The notes under the pieces were generated by a model. It saw only the letters and a program-made list of their open reading frames with translations, was not told the DNA's origin and did no database searches. The translations under genes and the position numbers were made by a program. Below, in pieces: positions 9,267 through 21,329 of a stretch of 64,000 nt of DNA. The stretch is from positions 8,972,288 through 9,036,287 of the forward strand of contig NC_092676.1 of assembly GCF_964355755.1 (NCBI RefSeq), written 5' to 3'. Each line of letters begins with the position of its first letter. Position 1 is the stretch's first letter. This DNA comes from Antedon mediterranea (lineage: Eukaryota > Echinodermata > Crinoidea > Comatulida > Antedonidae).

Positions 9267-10024
9267 TTATTTTACGCTGTTTTTTTTGGCCCTGAAACAT
9301 TCAATATTCACGTAACCTACGGTTAGAAATTGCATCTTGTAGCCTTCTGACATCGGCATTCTCGATTGTTCGTAATCACCAAATTGTTGCATTATATACG
9401 CTATCGTGTTTACAGTCTCTTCTTCTTTGAATAACGGCCACAGTATCAAAATTCTTGCACATTTATTTAGTTCGAACATGATTTCCGAAACTACACCGCA
9501 TTTCATTTTGCTTTCCGTTAGTATTTTCACCGTCCAGCGGCATTCTTCTAAAAATGCTTGTAATTTCTCTGCTACACCAAGAAATTTACCGCCGACTATT
9601 AAGAAATCGTACGGTTGCTTTTTTGTTGAAGGTGGCAGCGGAGGCAACAGCATAGTTGTGCTGACCTTCTGTATCAGGTCGGTTCTTTGTAGGAAAAAAA
9701 AACAACAAAAATTTAGAATAAGATTTGAAGAAAAAAAATTGTTAGTAATATAATAATAGTATAATAGTAATAATTATGTAAACAAAAGAAGAAAAAAACT
9801 TACGAAGGAGGGATCTTGGCTAGCCTAGGGTCAAGCTGGTGATTTGTTGGCTTCGAGAAAATGACTGCTGGAAACATCTTGCTACAAGTATGTAATTTTC
9901 TCTGCGGTTCTTCTGTGTTATTTTCTTCTGTGTTATTCTTCTCGATGAAGCTAAGATTGTGTGAAGCTGTATTGAAACCTCTGTTCTTTATATAGTTTTC
10001 AACTGATGATGATGACATCATCAT
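9267..10024 (-). CDS. Two-exon gene, possible TIR-like fold (copy 2)
   Basis: Exon 1 is 10024-9804 and exon 2 is 9660-9267, with the same donor GTAAGT and acceptor CAG|C as copy 1. The predicted protein is identical to copy 1 in exon 2. The nucleotide differences there (for example CTAACG against CTTACG) are silent. Unlike R1 and R5, the divergent H2B promoter is deleted here, so upstream sequence differs beyond about 10080. Function not recognised. Confidence 0.6.
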
Positions 10025-10552
10025 TAACGAATTTGGGAGATTCTGATTGGCCGGTTAATACATTTACAGTTTCATTTTATTTTCATAAACAATATTACAA
10101 ATAAAACAATTAGACATTTCTTTAAGGTCTTTTAAGCTTTAATTTTCTATTATATTTGTGCAATTCGCTATATGAATGTTTGTCTTAACCCGGACGGTTT
10201 GTTTAGATATATATTTTTTTGAACTTTCCCATTTTTGTATTTTTCTTTTTTATTGTTATATTTTGTTTCTTTGGACGCACCTTAACAAGTTGAAGTGTGC
10301 CACTGATAAAAAAAAAAAGTACAATGCCAAAAAATTGTTATTATTAATTATATCGATGTACTTTACAAAGTTATATAAAGTCTAAACTAAAAACACCTTC
10401 GTATAGCTACTGTCACTACCTAAAACTTAAATTCCCGAATTATGTATATAATCAAAATAAAGAAAAAGAGTAACACACTAATCATTTTTATCTAGTCATG
10501 CCCTTGTTATGAATAAAGCGTTAACAATTATCGTTGGCGCCAAAGCCCGTTG

Positions 10553-10603
10553 CCAATTCAATCATAGGTTTCCGAGAGGGTGTATTGAATATACTATTTA
10601 AAT
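10553..10603 (+). promoter_or_regulatory. H2A promoter, copy 2
   Basis: CCAAT at 10553-10557 and CTATTTAAAT at 10594-10603, as in copy 1. The 179-bp leader insertion follows. Confidence 0.6.
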
Positions 10604-10623
10604 CGTGGTAAATGTTAAGTTGG

Positions 10624-10802
10624 TTTACTTGTTTACTTACTTGTATACTTGTTTCCGGAGCTCAGCAATGCTGGGTCCGGAGTCGAGGCTAGGCTATGCC
10701 TATAAGCCCCTCTTGATAATTACATCAACTCTTGAATATGGCGCAAATTTAAGAGGGTGGTTGGACCATGCCCGTTCAAGACCGGACTTAATTGGTTGGC
10801 AG
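10624..10802. mobile_element. 179-bp insertion in the H2A leader, copy 2
   Basis: Same element and same AGTTGG duplication (10618-10623 and 10803-10808) as in R1. Insertion therefore predates the R1/R2 duplication and is missing from R5. Confidence 0.65.
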
Positions 10803-10868
10803 AGTTGGTATCATTTTCAATATAGTATTCCAAAATAGTGTAAAAAATATAGCTATAGCTATAAAAAA

Positions 10869-11246
10869 ATGTCTGGACGTGGTAAAGGAGGCAAAGCTAA
10901 AGGAAAGGCCAAGAGCCGATCAAGCCGTGCTGGACTTCAATTCCCAGTCGGTGGTGTTCACCGATTTTTACGAAAGGGCAACTATGCATCCCGGGTTGGT
11001 GCTGGTGCTCCAGTCTACATGGCTGCTGTACTTGAGTATTTGACTGCTGAAATCTTAGAATTGGCCGGTAACGCTGCACGTGATAACAAGAAAAGCAGAA
11101 TTATCCCTCGTCATCTGCAACTTGTCATCCGGAATGACGAAGAATTACACCGTTTTCTCGGAAGTTTAACCATTGCACAGGGAAGTTTATTGCCAAACAT
11201 CCAGGCTGTACTTCTACCAAAAAAGACTCAAAGCAAAGTCAAGTAA
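10869..11246 (+). CDS. Histone H2A, copy 2
   Basis: 125 residues, same as copy 1 except Ser at position 76 (KKSRIIP), HRFLGSL for HRLLGSL and GSLLPN for GSVLPN. The V-to-L and L-to-F changes fall in normally invariant C-terminal docking-domain sequence. Most differences from copy 1 alter residues, which points to relaxed constraint. Acidic patch intact. A stem-loop follows at 11283. Confidence 0.88.
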   Translation: MSGRGKGGKAKGKAKSRSSRAGLQFPVGGVHRFLRKGNYASRVGAGAPVYMAAVLEYLTAEILELAGNAARDNKKSRIIPRHLQLVIRNDEELHRFLGSLTIAQGSLLPNIQAVLLPKKTQSKVK

Positions 11247-11282
11247 ATCATCAAAGCAAACATATTTTACTTAAGACCTAAC

Positions 11283-11298
11283 GGCTCTTTTCAAAGCC
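11283..11298 (+). terminator. Histone 3' stem-loop after H2A copy 2
   Basis: GGCTCTTTTCAAAGCC with ACC and AAAAAGAGA downstream. It has the same C-A mismatch as the other H2A copies. Confidence 0.85.
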
Positions 11299-11931
11299 AC
11301 CAAAATACAAAAAGAGACTTGATTAGTGATTTTTTCCTTATAAATGTTTATAATTGTATAAATGTACAATACCTGGCCTCAGTTAATAATATTATACAAT
11401 ACAAAAATTTCGAAAATGGGTCGTAGGTTTTGATTCTCTAAATTAATATTTTGCCATTAGGTATCACATATTCAGTATGCGTTTACGACAACTTTATTCG
11501 TTGAACTATTAATTAAATTAATACTGCCTTTAAAATTAAAGGTCAGATACATGTCCATCTATAAGTTTTAATATTAGAATTGTTCATTATGGAATAAATG
11601 CTGTCATCAAAAACATAATTAGCCATTATAAATATTTTTTTTTAAATCAAGAATTGAAAATTGCCAGTGCTTATTATATGTTCAATGAAACAGAATCATC
11701 TGAATTAGATCTCACATAATATAGAAAACGAATGTTTTATTAAATGATTTAAAATAATGCTTTAAATGTGTATTTAAAGACAATAAAGAACACACTTTTA
11801 TGAAACTAAAAAAGGCGACGAGATGTTTCGTCCATACACGTCCGCGATTGAGTAGATAAAAATGAGGTTCGTCGCTGCGTTGTATCACTCATCAACCAAC
11901 TAAACTGTTTGGTAAAGTTAAAAGTTAAGTT

Positions 11932-12507
11932 ATGGCTGACCAAACTAAAACTAAGAAGCTTGTTATAGCCAAGAAGCCTGTTACTCTCCCAACGTACATC
12001 GACATGGTAACGGCAGCAATTGGTACTTTGAAGGACAAAAGCGGCTCATCTCGCCAGGCTATTGCCAAGTACATCCTAGCTTATTACAAAGTTGAACCCA
12101 CTAAAATGAAAACTCATCTTCGTTTGGCTTTGAAACGTGGTGTCGAAAGTAACAAACTTGTTCAAGCAAAAGGTGCAGGAGCCAGCGGTTCATTTAAACT
12201 GAACCAGACTACAGCCAAGGGTGATGAAGCTGCCATGGCAAAAATGGAAAGATCAGAGAAGAAAGCAGCTGCAGAGAAGGAAAAGAGTGTAGCAAAGAAG
12301 GCCAAACAATTAGCAGCGAAGAAGGCAAACAAACCAATTGTAAAGAAGGCTACCAAATTCAAGTCACCCAAGAAGTCTGAGAAAAATAAATCTAAGCCGA
12401 AAATGTCTATCAAGTCTCCTAAGAAGCCAAAGACAAATAAGCTAAAAAGCCGAAAGTTAAAAAGACATCAAAGAAGGTCGGAGAGAAGTGAAATACTGCT
12501 AATTTAA
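11932..12507 (+). CDS. Histone H1, copy 2
   Basis: Intact frame of 191 residues beginning MADQTKTKK. Globular winged-helix domain at about residues 20-90 ([41 protein letters not shown]), then a Lys/Ala-rich tail with SPKK motifs ([13 protein letters not shown]) that may be phosphorylated. It would bind linker DNA at the nucleosome. The last ~20 residues are not H1-like. A one-base shift near 12431-12440 leaves the ancestral frame, in which a Lys-rich tail would end at TGA 12489-12491. The TATA position reads GATAAAAAT. Probably translatable, with an altered C-terminus. Confidence 0.88.
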   Translation: MADQTKTKKLVIAKKPVTLPTYIDMVTAAIGTLKDKSGSSRQAIAKYILAYYKVEPTKMKTHLRLALKRGVESNKLVQAKGAGASGSFKLNQTTAKGDEAAMAKMERSEKKAAAEKEKSVAKKAKQLAAKKANKPIVKKATKFKSPKKSEKNKSKPKMSIKSPKKPKTNKLKSRKLKRHQRRSERSEILLI

Positions 12508-12519
12508 TTCAAACCGAAC

Positions 12520-12535
12520 GGCTCTTTTCAGAGCC
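12520..12535 (+). terminator. Histone 3' stem-loop after H1 copy 2
   Basis: GGCTCTTTTCAGAGCC followed by ACCA, a perfect stem. Confidence 0.9.
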
Positions 12536-13152
12536 ACCATGTGTATAAAAGGGATTTATTTGCATTTTATTTCATTAGTTTCCAAATCTTGTTTTTCACT
12601 TTGAATATTATATATTATCTCTATTATAATAACAATTAAGTTTTTAGAAAATTTTGTACAGATAGTTGTATTACCTTTTAATACTTATTTTACCGGTAGT
12701 ACTGACATTAAAGCGTCGTGTTTCTTTGTCGTGAACGAAACATCACTATTATATCAAAATAATAACTAATAATTAAATTGAAATAATGACTCAAAACATT
12801 TTCTTCTTTTTTCTATAATTAACTGTGCTGTTGATTGAATATTTATATATATAAAAGAGTAGTCCTTTTATTTAATATTATTTTATTTTGCAAAGACAAA
12901 CAACGATGATTTTATTGACCCTTGCACTTACATTCCTCTTTGTTCAGTTTTATTCGTTACGATCATTGTATATATAGTTTCGATGGTGGACGACTGACCC
13001 AATTTTTCTAGAGATATTTATGTTACTGACGAAATGCAAATTGACATAATTACAGTTGAGCAACGTCCGCACAAAGCGTATAACTACTTCGGCATTTCGA
13101 CAGTTTCCACACATTTCGAATAATTCTGAGTGATTCTTAATATCGATTAAAC

Positions 13153-13464
<312 letters not shown>

Positions 13465-13488
13465 ACTCGATGCTTTTTCAAAACACAA

Positions 13489-13504
13489 GGCTCTTTTCAA
13501 AGCC
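13489..13504 (+). terminator. Histone 3' stem-loop after H4 copy 2
   Basis: GGCTCTTTTCAAAGCC, with one C-A mismatch, followed by ACC. Confidence 0.8.
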
Positions 13505-13951
13505 ACCAGTTGAACCAAAAAGAGATTTATTTGCTTTTCTTTAATTGTTTAATATGATTCAATAATTTCAAATAATCCTCATAATAATACTCAACAAACG
13601 TATTGTGGTAGCATTTACATTTTATGGTATTTTAACCTATATAGGCCTATGTAAAATAAAAGTAGTAACGCGGTAATAATTGATTTAGCACGAATTGGGA
13701 CGATTCCTCTCGCTTCTAAAAGTTACGTAATGAATAACATTTTCTATATTTAAACAAATACATACAAAATAGCGCCACATATGCCTTTGTTAACATAAAA
13801 AGTCACACGTCGTATAAGGAAAACACGCTTCATATATAAATGTTTTGTTTTTTAGAAGTTCTTTTAGAATAACTTTTTTTTATCATAATTATGGGTAAAA
13901 TGCTTCACACAAAAAAAAGGGAATATAGAATAAGAGAGATAATTATACGAA

Positions 13952-14335
13952 ATGGATTCCTTTGAGTTAGCAAAAAAAAGTATCGAGACTAGAGATGACG
14001 AGATGCGCAATAGCATGATAGAGAAGATTTTGCAAGACTTTGATTTTTCGCAGAAAAAAGTTACATAATTAGGAGGAGGTGAAACAAGGCTTGAAAAATC
14101 TATAGCAGAGTTGAAGAAAGCAGTGCAGTATTGCATTGCAAAAGAATTGAACGTTGGACGAATGATTACTAGTTTGACTTTAGCACGCCTCCTATCTGAC
14201 AGGTACAGCGGACACGAAAACGAATTTGCAGCGTTTGTCGCACAATGTTTCGAAGAAAGGTCCGCCCGCTTCGGGTGGCCGGACATGCAGGGTTTGATAA
14301 TCGGAACTTGTGCTATTGCCACCAGGTCGGTAGAA
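13952..14335 (+). pseudogene. Relic gene copy C
   Basis: Keeps AGA at codon 15 (no TGA) and keeps the BH2-like FGWPDMQGLIIGTCAIATRS segment that A and B lost. It is stopped by TAA in ACATAATTAGG and truncated at the 3' end by the R3 deletion junction. Confidence 0.55.
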
Positions 14336-14889
14336 TATTATATATTATCTCTATTATAATAACAATTAAGTTTTTAGAAAATTTTGTACAGATAGTTGTA
14401 TTACCTTTTAATACTTATTTTACCGGTAGTACTGACATTAAAGCGTCGTGTTTCTTTGTCGTGAACGAAACATCACTACTATATCAAAATAATAACTAAT
14501 AATTAAATTGAAATAATGACTCATAACATATTCTTTTTTTTTCCATAATTAACTGTGCTGTTGATTGAATATTTATATATATAAAAGAGTAGTCCTTTTA
14601 TTTAATATTATTTTTTTTTGCAAAGACAAACAACGATGATTTTATTGACCCTTGCACTTACATTCCTCTTTGTTCAGTTTTATTCGTTACGATCATTGTA
14701 TATATAGTTTCGATGGTGGACGACTGACCCAATTTTTCTAGAGATATTTATGTTACTGACGAAATGCAAATTGACATAATTACAGTTGAGCAACGTCCGC
14801 ACAAAGCGTATAACTACTTCGGCATTTCGATTTTCGACAGTTTCCACACATTTCGAATAATTCTGAGTGATTCTTAATATCGATTAAAC

Positions 14890-15201
<312 letters not shown>

Positions 15202-15225
15202 ACTCGATGCTTTTTCAAAACACAA

Positions 15226-15241
15226 GGCTCTTTTCAAAGCC
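15226..15241 (+). terminator. Histone 3' stem-loop after H4 copy 3
   Basis: GGCTCTTTTCAAAGCC followed by ACC, as in copy 2. Confidence 0.8.
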
Positions 15242-15490
15242 ACCAGTTGAACCAAAAAGAGATTTATTTGCTTTTCTTTAATTGTTTAATATGATTCAAT
15301 AATTTCAAATAATCCAGTGATTCTTCAGAAATGTATTGATTATTAAAATTATTTTTATTAAATTTGTTAAGAATTATTTTTTCAGGGGGACAATACATCT
15401 TTAATAAATATAAACAAAGAAGGAGCTTCCTCCATGTCATAAAGCTAAAAATAAGATATGAATTAGGCATGTTTTTGTATTATACCATAT

Positions 15491-15896
15491 TGTCATATTA
15501 TTTATGTTGTGATTCTCTGTGTTTAGAGAAGGATGCTTTAGACCAGGTCCGCCTAATATTATTAGCCAATCAAAATCGTATAATTTTTGGAGGGAAAATG
15601 TTCTCCTCTGAAGCCTAAAATTTGCATGTCCAGTATAAAAGTGGAATGTAATAGATATTAGGGAGAAGAGAGAATAAGATCAAGGTAGATAAAAGGAAAG
15701 ATGATAAAGAAAATATTAAGGCTTGACTGGTAGTGGTAGAAAGATGTATTAATCGAATTACAAGGAATAAAAGTTCTAGTTGAGTTAAATATACTTTTTG
15801 TATGAAATACCATTCAGTGACAGCAGTGTACGTCGCGTGGAAATATATACGCCTGAGAAAGCTCGGAACCAACTAAGATAAATTCACTACACATAT
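15491..15896 (+). promoter_or_regulatory. Orphan histone-like promoter segment
   Basis: About 405 bp found only in R3, between two CATAT copies that abut in R1 and R4. It contains CCAAT at 15566-15570, the octamer ATTTGCAT at 15620-15627 and TATAAAA at 15634-15640, the same order as the H2B promoter at 2949-3010, but no histone codons follow. Either R3 kept an ancestral piece that the other units deleted, or it was inserted here. Confidence 0.55.
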
Positions 15897-16440
15897 ACTA
15901 AGATATACAAATAGTATTAAGTAATACTTAAGCGCCACCAGTTGAACCAAAAAGAGATTTATTTGCTTTTCTTTAATTTTTTAATATGATTAAAACATTT
16001 CAAATAATCGATTGATTTTTCAGAAATGTATTGATTATTAAAATGTATTATAATAGAAAACCATTTTAGAGATCAATACTCAACAAACGTATTGTGGTAG
16101 CATTTACATTTTATGGTATTTTAACCTATATAGGCCTATGTAAAATAAAAGTAGTAACGCGGTAATAATTGATTTAGCACGAATTGGGACGATTCCTCTC
16201 GCTTCTAAAAGTTACGTAATGAATAACATTTTCTATATTTAAACAAATACATACAAAATAGCGCCACATATGCCTTTGTTAACATAAAAAGTCACACGTC
16301 GTATAAGGAAAACACGCTTCATATATAAATGTTTTGTTTTTTAGAAGTTCTTTTAGAATAACTTTTTTTTATCATAATTATGGGTAAAATGCTTCACACA
16401 AAAAAAAGGGAATAGAGAATAAGAGAGATAATTATACGAA

Positions 16441-16824
16441 ATGGATTCCTTTGAGTTTGCGAAAAAAAGTATCGAGACTAGAGATGACGAGATGCGCAAT
16501 AGCATGATAGAGAAGATTTTGCAAGACTTTGATTTTTCGCAGATAGAAGTTACATAATTAGGAGGAGGTGAAACAAGGCTTGAAAAATCTATAGCAGAGT
16601 TGAAGAAAGCAGTGCAGTGTTGCATTGCAAAAGAATTGAACGTTGGACGAATGATTACTAGTTTGACTTTAGCACGCCTCCTATCTGACAGGTACAGCGG
16701 ACACGAAAACGAATTTGCAGCGTTTGTCGCACAATGTTTCGAAGAAAGGTCCGCCCGCTTCGGGTGGCCGGACATGCAGGGTTTGATAATCGGAACTTGT
16801 GCTATTGCCACCAGGTCGGTAGAA
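16441..16824 (+). pseudogene. Relic gene copy D
   Basis: Very close to copy C: AGA kept at codon 15, TAA in ACATAATTAGG, BH1-like NVGRM and BH2-like FGWPDM present, 3' end cut at the deletion junction. Confidence 0.55.
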
Positions 16825-17371
16825 TATTATATATTATCTCTATTATAATAACAATTAAGTTTTTAGAAAATTTTGTACAGATAGTTGTATTACCTTTTAA
16901 TACTTATTTTACCGGTAGTACTGACATTAAAGCGTCGTGTTTCTTTGTCGTGAACGAAACATCACTACTATATCAAAATAATAACTAATAATTAAATTGA
17001 AATAATGACTCATAACATATTCTTTTTTTTTCCATAATTAACTGTGCTGTTGATTGAATATTTATATATATAAAAGAGTAGTCCTTTTATTTAATAATAT
17101 TTTATTTTGCAAAGACAAACAACGATGATTTTATTGACCCTTGCACTTACATTCCTTTTTGTTCAGTTTTATTCGTTACGATCATTGTATATATAGTTTC
17201 GATGGTGGACGACTGACCCAAATTTTCTAGAGATATTTATGTTACTGACGAAATGCAAATTGACATAATTACAGTTGAGCAACGTCCGCACAAAGCGTAT
17301 AAATACTTCGGCATTTCGACAGTTTCCACATATTTCGAATAATTCTGAGTGATTCTTAATATCGATTAAAC

Positions 17372-17683
17372 ATGTCTGTGAGAGGTAAAGGTGGAAAGTG
17401 ACTTGCAAAAGGAGGCGCAAAACGTCATCGTAAGGTTTTTCGTGATAACATCCAAGGCATCGCAAAACCAGCTATCCATCGTTTTGCACGTCGTGGTGGT
17501 GTCAAGCGTATTTCTGGTCTTATCTACGAAAGAAACCCGTGGTATAATAAAAGTATTCCTCGAGAATATCATCCGAGATGCTGTAACATACACTGAGCAC
17601 GCCAAGAGAAAGACCGTCATCGCCATGGATGTCGTCTACGCCTAAAGAGACAAGGCCGAACTCCATACGGATTCGGTGGATAA
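17372..17683 (+). pseudogene. Histone H4 pseudogene, copy 4
   Basis: Begins MSVRGKGGK (GGG to GTG) with the shared TGA at codon 10, the extra A and the missing C. It lacks the second stop of copies 2, 3 and 5. Its stem-loop is destroyed: GGCTCTTTT runs straight into AGTAGAACC at about 17708-17720, deleting the 3' arm. Confidence 0.95.
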
Positions 17684-18512
17684 ACTCGATGCTTTTTCAA
17701 AACACAAGGCTCTTTTAGTAGAACCAAAAAGAGATTTATTTCCTTTTTTTTAATTGTTTAATATGATTCAATAATTTCAAATAATCCAGTGATTTTTCAG
17801 AAATGTATTGATTATTAAAATAATTTTTCTTAAATTTGTTAAGAATTATTTTTTCAGGGGGACAATACATCTTTAATAAATATAAACAAAGAAGGAGCTT
17901 CCTCCATGTCATAAAGCTAAAAATATAAGATATGAATTAGGCATGTTTTTGTATTATACCATATACTAAGATATACAAATAGTATTAAGTAATACTTAAG
18001 AACCACCAGTTGAACCAAAAGAGATTTATTTGCTTTTCTTTAATTTTTTAATATGATTTAAAAATTTCAAATAATCGATTGATTTTTCAGAAATGTATTG
18101 ATTATTAAAATGTATTATAATAGAAAACCATTTTAGAGATCAATACTCACAAATAACAAACGTATTGTGGTAGCATTTACATTTTATGGTATTTTAACCT
18201 ATATAGGCCTATGTAAAATAAAAGTAGTAACGCGGTAATAATTGATTTAGCACGAATTGGGACGATTCCTCTCGCTTCTAAAAGTTACGTAATGAGTAAC
18301 ATTTTCTATATTTAAACAAATACATACAAAATAGCGCCACATATGCCTTTGTTAACATAAAGAGTCACACGTCGTATAAGGAAAACACGCCTCTTATATA
18401 AATGTTTTGTTTTTTAGAAGTTCTTTTACTATAGCTTTTTTTATCATAATTATGTGTAAAATGCTTCACACAAAAAAAAGGGAATAGAGAATAAGAGAGA
18501 TAATTATACGAA

Positions 18513-19837
18513 ATAGATTCCTTTGAGTTAGCGAAAAAAAGTATCGAGACTAGAGATGACGAGATGTGCAATAGCATGATAGAGAAGATTTTGCAAGACT
18601 TTAATTTTTCGCAGATAGAAGTTACCTTATTAGGAGGAGGTGAAACAAGGCTTGAAAAATCTATAGCAGAGTTGAAGAAAGCAGTGCAAAAGAATTGAAC
18701 GTTGGACGAATGATTACTAGTTTGACTTTAGCACGCCACCTATCTGACAGGTACAGCGGACACGAAAACGAATTTGCAGCGGTTGTCGCACAATGTTTCC
18801 GCCCGCTTCGGGTGGCCGGATGCGATTTTTTTTTTCGTTGTTGGGGACCCCCTCATGAAACATCACAAAATAAACATGAATAATTCATCAGTTAAATTTT
18901 CTTGTTTCGTGTGCACCCAAGCGTATAGCAACAAGAAGTGATTAGGTACACAAGTGCGGTACGATTCTAGGCCTAATCTCCGCTGTGGTTGCCGCGTGGG
19001 ATTTCATAAAAGAATAGCCGCGTTTTGTGTGGATTGTCGAAATAATCAGCCTTTAGTTTATGGTGTTTTTAATATAATTTATTACTAAAGAATTACTTGT
19101 TAAAATTATAGTTTCTATTAATACTATTAGGCCTAATTATTAGTCTCTAAACCCATATTCTAGTAGTAGCTGTGTGGGTGTGTGTGACGTGTGTGTGTTA
19201 GGTATGACACAGTCCGAGTAATAAGTCAGCAAAATTAAACATTAAACATTACACAAAAATACATTTTTTATTCTCGTGGGTCTAATCTTCCCATCTCATG
19301 TGTTCATATACGCGCATTTTTAAAGTTCCTTTGAGTACATGCATATTGTTTGATAATAAAATAGCAGAATTAAAAAATTACAGTACACAAATTATACACA
19401 TTTTTTATTCTTGTGGGTCTAAGCTTTCTTTGGGCTATGTCCAATTACTACTTAGTTTAATGTCTTGCCTAGCTGTCGCGAAGGCAATCACGTGAATTGA
19501 CCTAGAATCCTAGGCCTACTGTAGAAAGAATCGTATCGCAGTTTAGTTGTGCGTGTAATCACTTCTTGTTGCTATACGCTTGGTTGCAGACGGAACAACA
19601 AATTTAACTGATGAATTATTCATGTTTATTTTGTAACGTTTCACGAGGGGTCCCCAACTTGTGTACGAAAAAAAAAATCGCTGGCCGGACATGCAGGGTT
19701 TGATAATCGGAACTTGTGCTATTGCCACCAGGTCGGTAGAAGGAAAACCAATTTTTATGATCGAGGAGGCGCGCAAGATAAAAGCAAGTTTGAACATATA
19801 TACTGGAATGAATATACACGGATCTGACTGCCGCTAG
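18513..19837 (+). pseudogene. Relic gene copy E, split by a MITE
   Basis: Start codon is ATA in AAATAGATTCC. The internal TAA of the other copies is absent here (ACCTTATTAGG reads through), but about 13 bp are missing at GCAGTGCAAAAG and more before CCGCCCGC. The MITE splits the FGWPDM segment at 18821. The 3' part (19682-19837) is the most complete of all copies, with GKPIFMIEEARKIKASLNIY and the final TAG. Each copy group is therefore broken at partly different positions. Confidence 0.55.
18813..19689. mobile_element. 861-bp MITE with 8-bp target duplication
   Basis: Element 18821-19681, flanked by TGGCCGGA at 18813-18820 and 19682-19689. Terminal inverted repeats extend over about 100 bp and begin GCGATTTTTTTTT with an internal GGGGACCCC. 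Both ends share AACATGAATAATTCATCAG and AGCGTATAGCAACAAGAAGT in opposite orientation. No transposase frame. An 8-bp duplication fits hAT-, P- or Merlin-like superfamilies. The exact one is not determined. Relic copies C and D show the empty site. Confidence 0.85.
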
Positions 19838-19951
19838 GCCAGTAAATATATATTTTTATAGGCCAGTAAAATATATTTTTATAGGCCAGTAAAAAATAAT
19901 TTTTATAGGCCAGTAAAATATATTTTTTATAGGCCAGTAAAATATATTTAT
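19835..19951. repeat. 23-bp tandem repeat in R5
   Basis: Same five-unit array as in R1 and R2, starting in the relic stop codon. Confidence 0.85.
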
Positions 19952-20220
19952 AGTGTTAGTCGCGGTTGCTTCCCGCAGTCGTACAATCGTCAAAGCGCAG
20001 TCGCTGCTTCATGCGATCAACAGTTTAAAAGAAAAAATTAAAAAACCTGAATCAATTTGTCGTTTTCTTTTTCTTTTATTTTGATCTTCATACATTTTTA
20101 CAGAAAAACTATGCAATGCAACTTGACTTAAAAACTAACTTAAAAAAAAAAAGAAATCTCAGAGAAAATATGTCGTTTTTTTGCAATCAGAGCAGACCAT
20201 GATGATATCGACAATTCATC

Positions 20221-20978
20221 TTATTTTACGCTGTTTTTTTTGGCCCTGAAACATTCAATATTCACGTAACCTACGGTTAGAAATTGCATCTTGTAGCCTT
20301 CTGACATCGGCATTCTCGATTGTTCGTAATCACCAAATTGTTGCATTATATACGCTATCGTGTTTACAGTCTCTTCTTCTTTGAATAACGGCCACAGTAT
20401 CAAAATTCTTGCACATTTATTTAGTTCGAACATGATTTCCGAAACTACACCGCATTTCATTTTGCTTTCCGTAAGTATTTTCACCGTCCAGCGGCATTCT
20501 TCTAAAAATGCTTGTAATTTCTCTGCTACACCAAGAAATTTACCGCCGACTATTAAGAAATCGTACGGTTGCTTTTTTGTTGAAGGTGGCAGCGGAGGCA
20601 ACAGCATAGTTGTGCTGACCTTCTGTATCAGGTCGGTTCTTTGTAGGAAAAAAAAACAACAACAATTTAGAATAAGATTTGAAGAAAAAAAATTGTTAGT
20701 AATATAATAATAGTATAATAGTAATAATTATGTAAACAAAAGAAGAAAAAAACTTACGAAGGAGGGATCTTGGCTAGCCTAGGGTCAAGCTGGTGATTTG
20801 TTGGCTTCGAGAAAATGACTGCTGGAAACATCTTGCTACAAGTATGTAATTTTCTCTGCGGTTCTTCTGTGTTATTTTCTTCTGTGTTATTCTTCTCGAT
20901 GAAGCTAAGATTGTGTGAAGCTGTATTGAAACCTCTGTTCTTTATATAGTTTTCAACTGGTGATGATGACATCATCAT
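20221..20978 (-). CDS. Two-exon gene, possible TIR-like fold (copy 3)
   Basis: Exon 1 is 20978-20758 and exon 2 is 20614-20221. Splice sites match copies 1 and 2. Exon 2 protein is identical to both. Exon 1 differs by one residue (SSSP for SSSS near the start). The divergent H2B promoter at 21129-21190 is retained. Unknown function. Confidence 0.6.
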
Positions 20979-21128
20979 TAACGAATTTGGGAGATTCTGA
21001 TTGGCCGGTTAATACATTTACAGTTTCATTTTAAAGTTTTTGTAATCTTACATTGTTAACTTTCACAGTTTTTTATGCTAAAGCTAGGCGTGGCCGAAAC
21101 AAGTTAAATCCCTGCGCATGGTCAACAG

Positions 21129-21190
21129 CCAATTGGTCTACAATTGTACCCTCAGGAAGCCCTCATTTGCATATCTCCGTGTATAAGAAA
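21129..21190 (+). promoter_or_regulatory. H2B-type promoter in R5
   Basis: CCAAT, ATTTGCAT and TATAAGAAA at the same spacing as in R1, upstream of the truncated H2B. Confidence 0.8.
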
Positions 21191-21248
21191 TAAGCTTGTT
21201 TAACAACCAGTCACTTCAATTTTTTCATCGTGCATTAAATTGTGAAGC

Positions 21249-21329
21249 ATGCCACCAAAAACCTCAAAAAAAGCTGCTAAAAAAGCCGGTAAAGCCAAAG
21301 CCGTAATATTCTACCAGTATAATCTTTAA
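21249..21329 (+). pseudogene. Histone H2B remnant in R5
   Basis: Identical to the R1 remnant: MPPKTSKKAAKKAGKAKA, then loss of similarity and TAA. The truncation predates the R1/R5 duplication. Confidence 0.85.

Larger units (their letters stand above)
16321..18396. repeat. Histone array unit R4 (short)
   Basis: Same layout and same internal deletion junction as R3 (relic fused to H1 3' flank near 16824), without the 405-bp promoter segment. Confidence 0.8.

Noticed and set aside
13864-14322. 152-codon minus-strand frame opposite relic gene C
   Set aside because: Not open in copies A, B and E. The plus strand carries the motifs and the shared start and stop.
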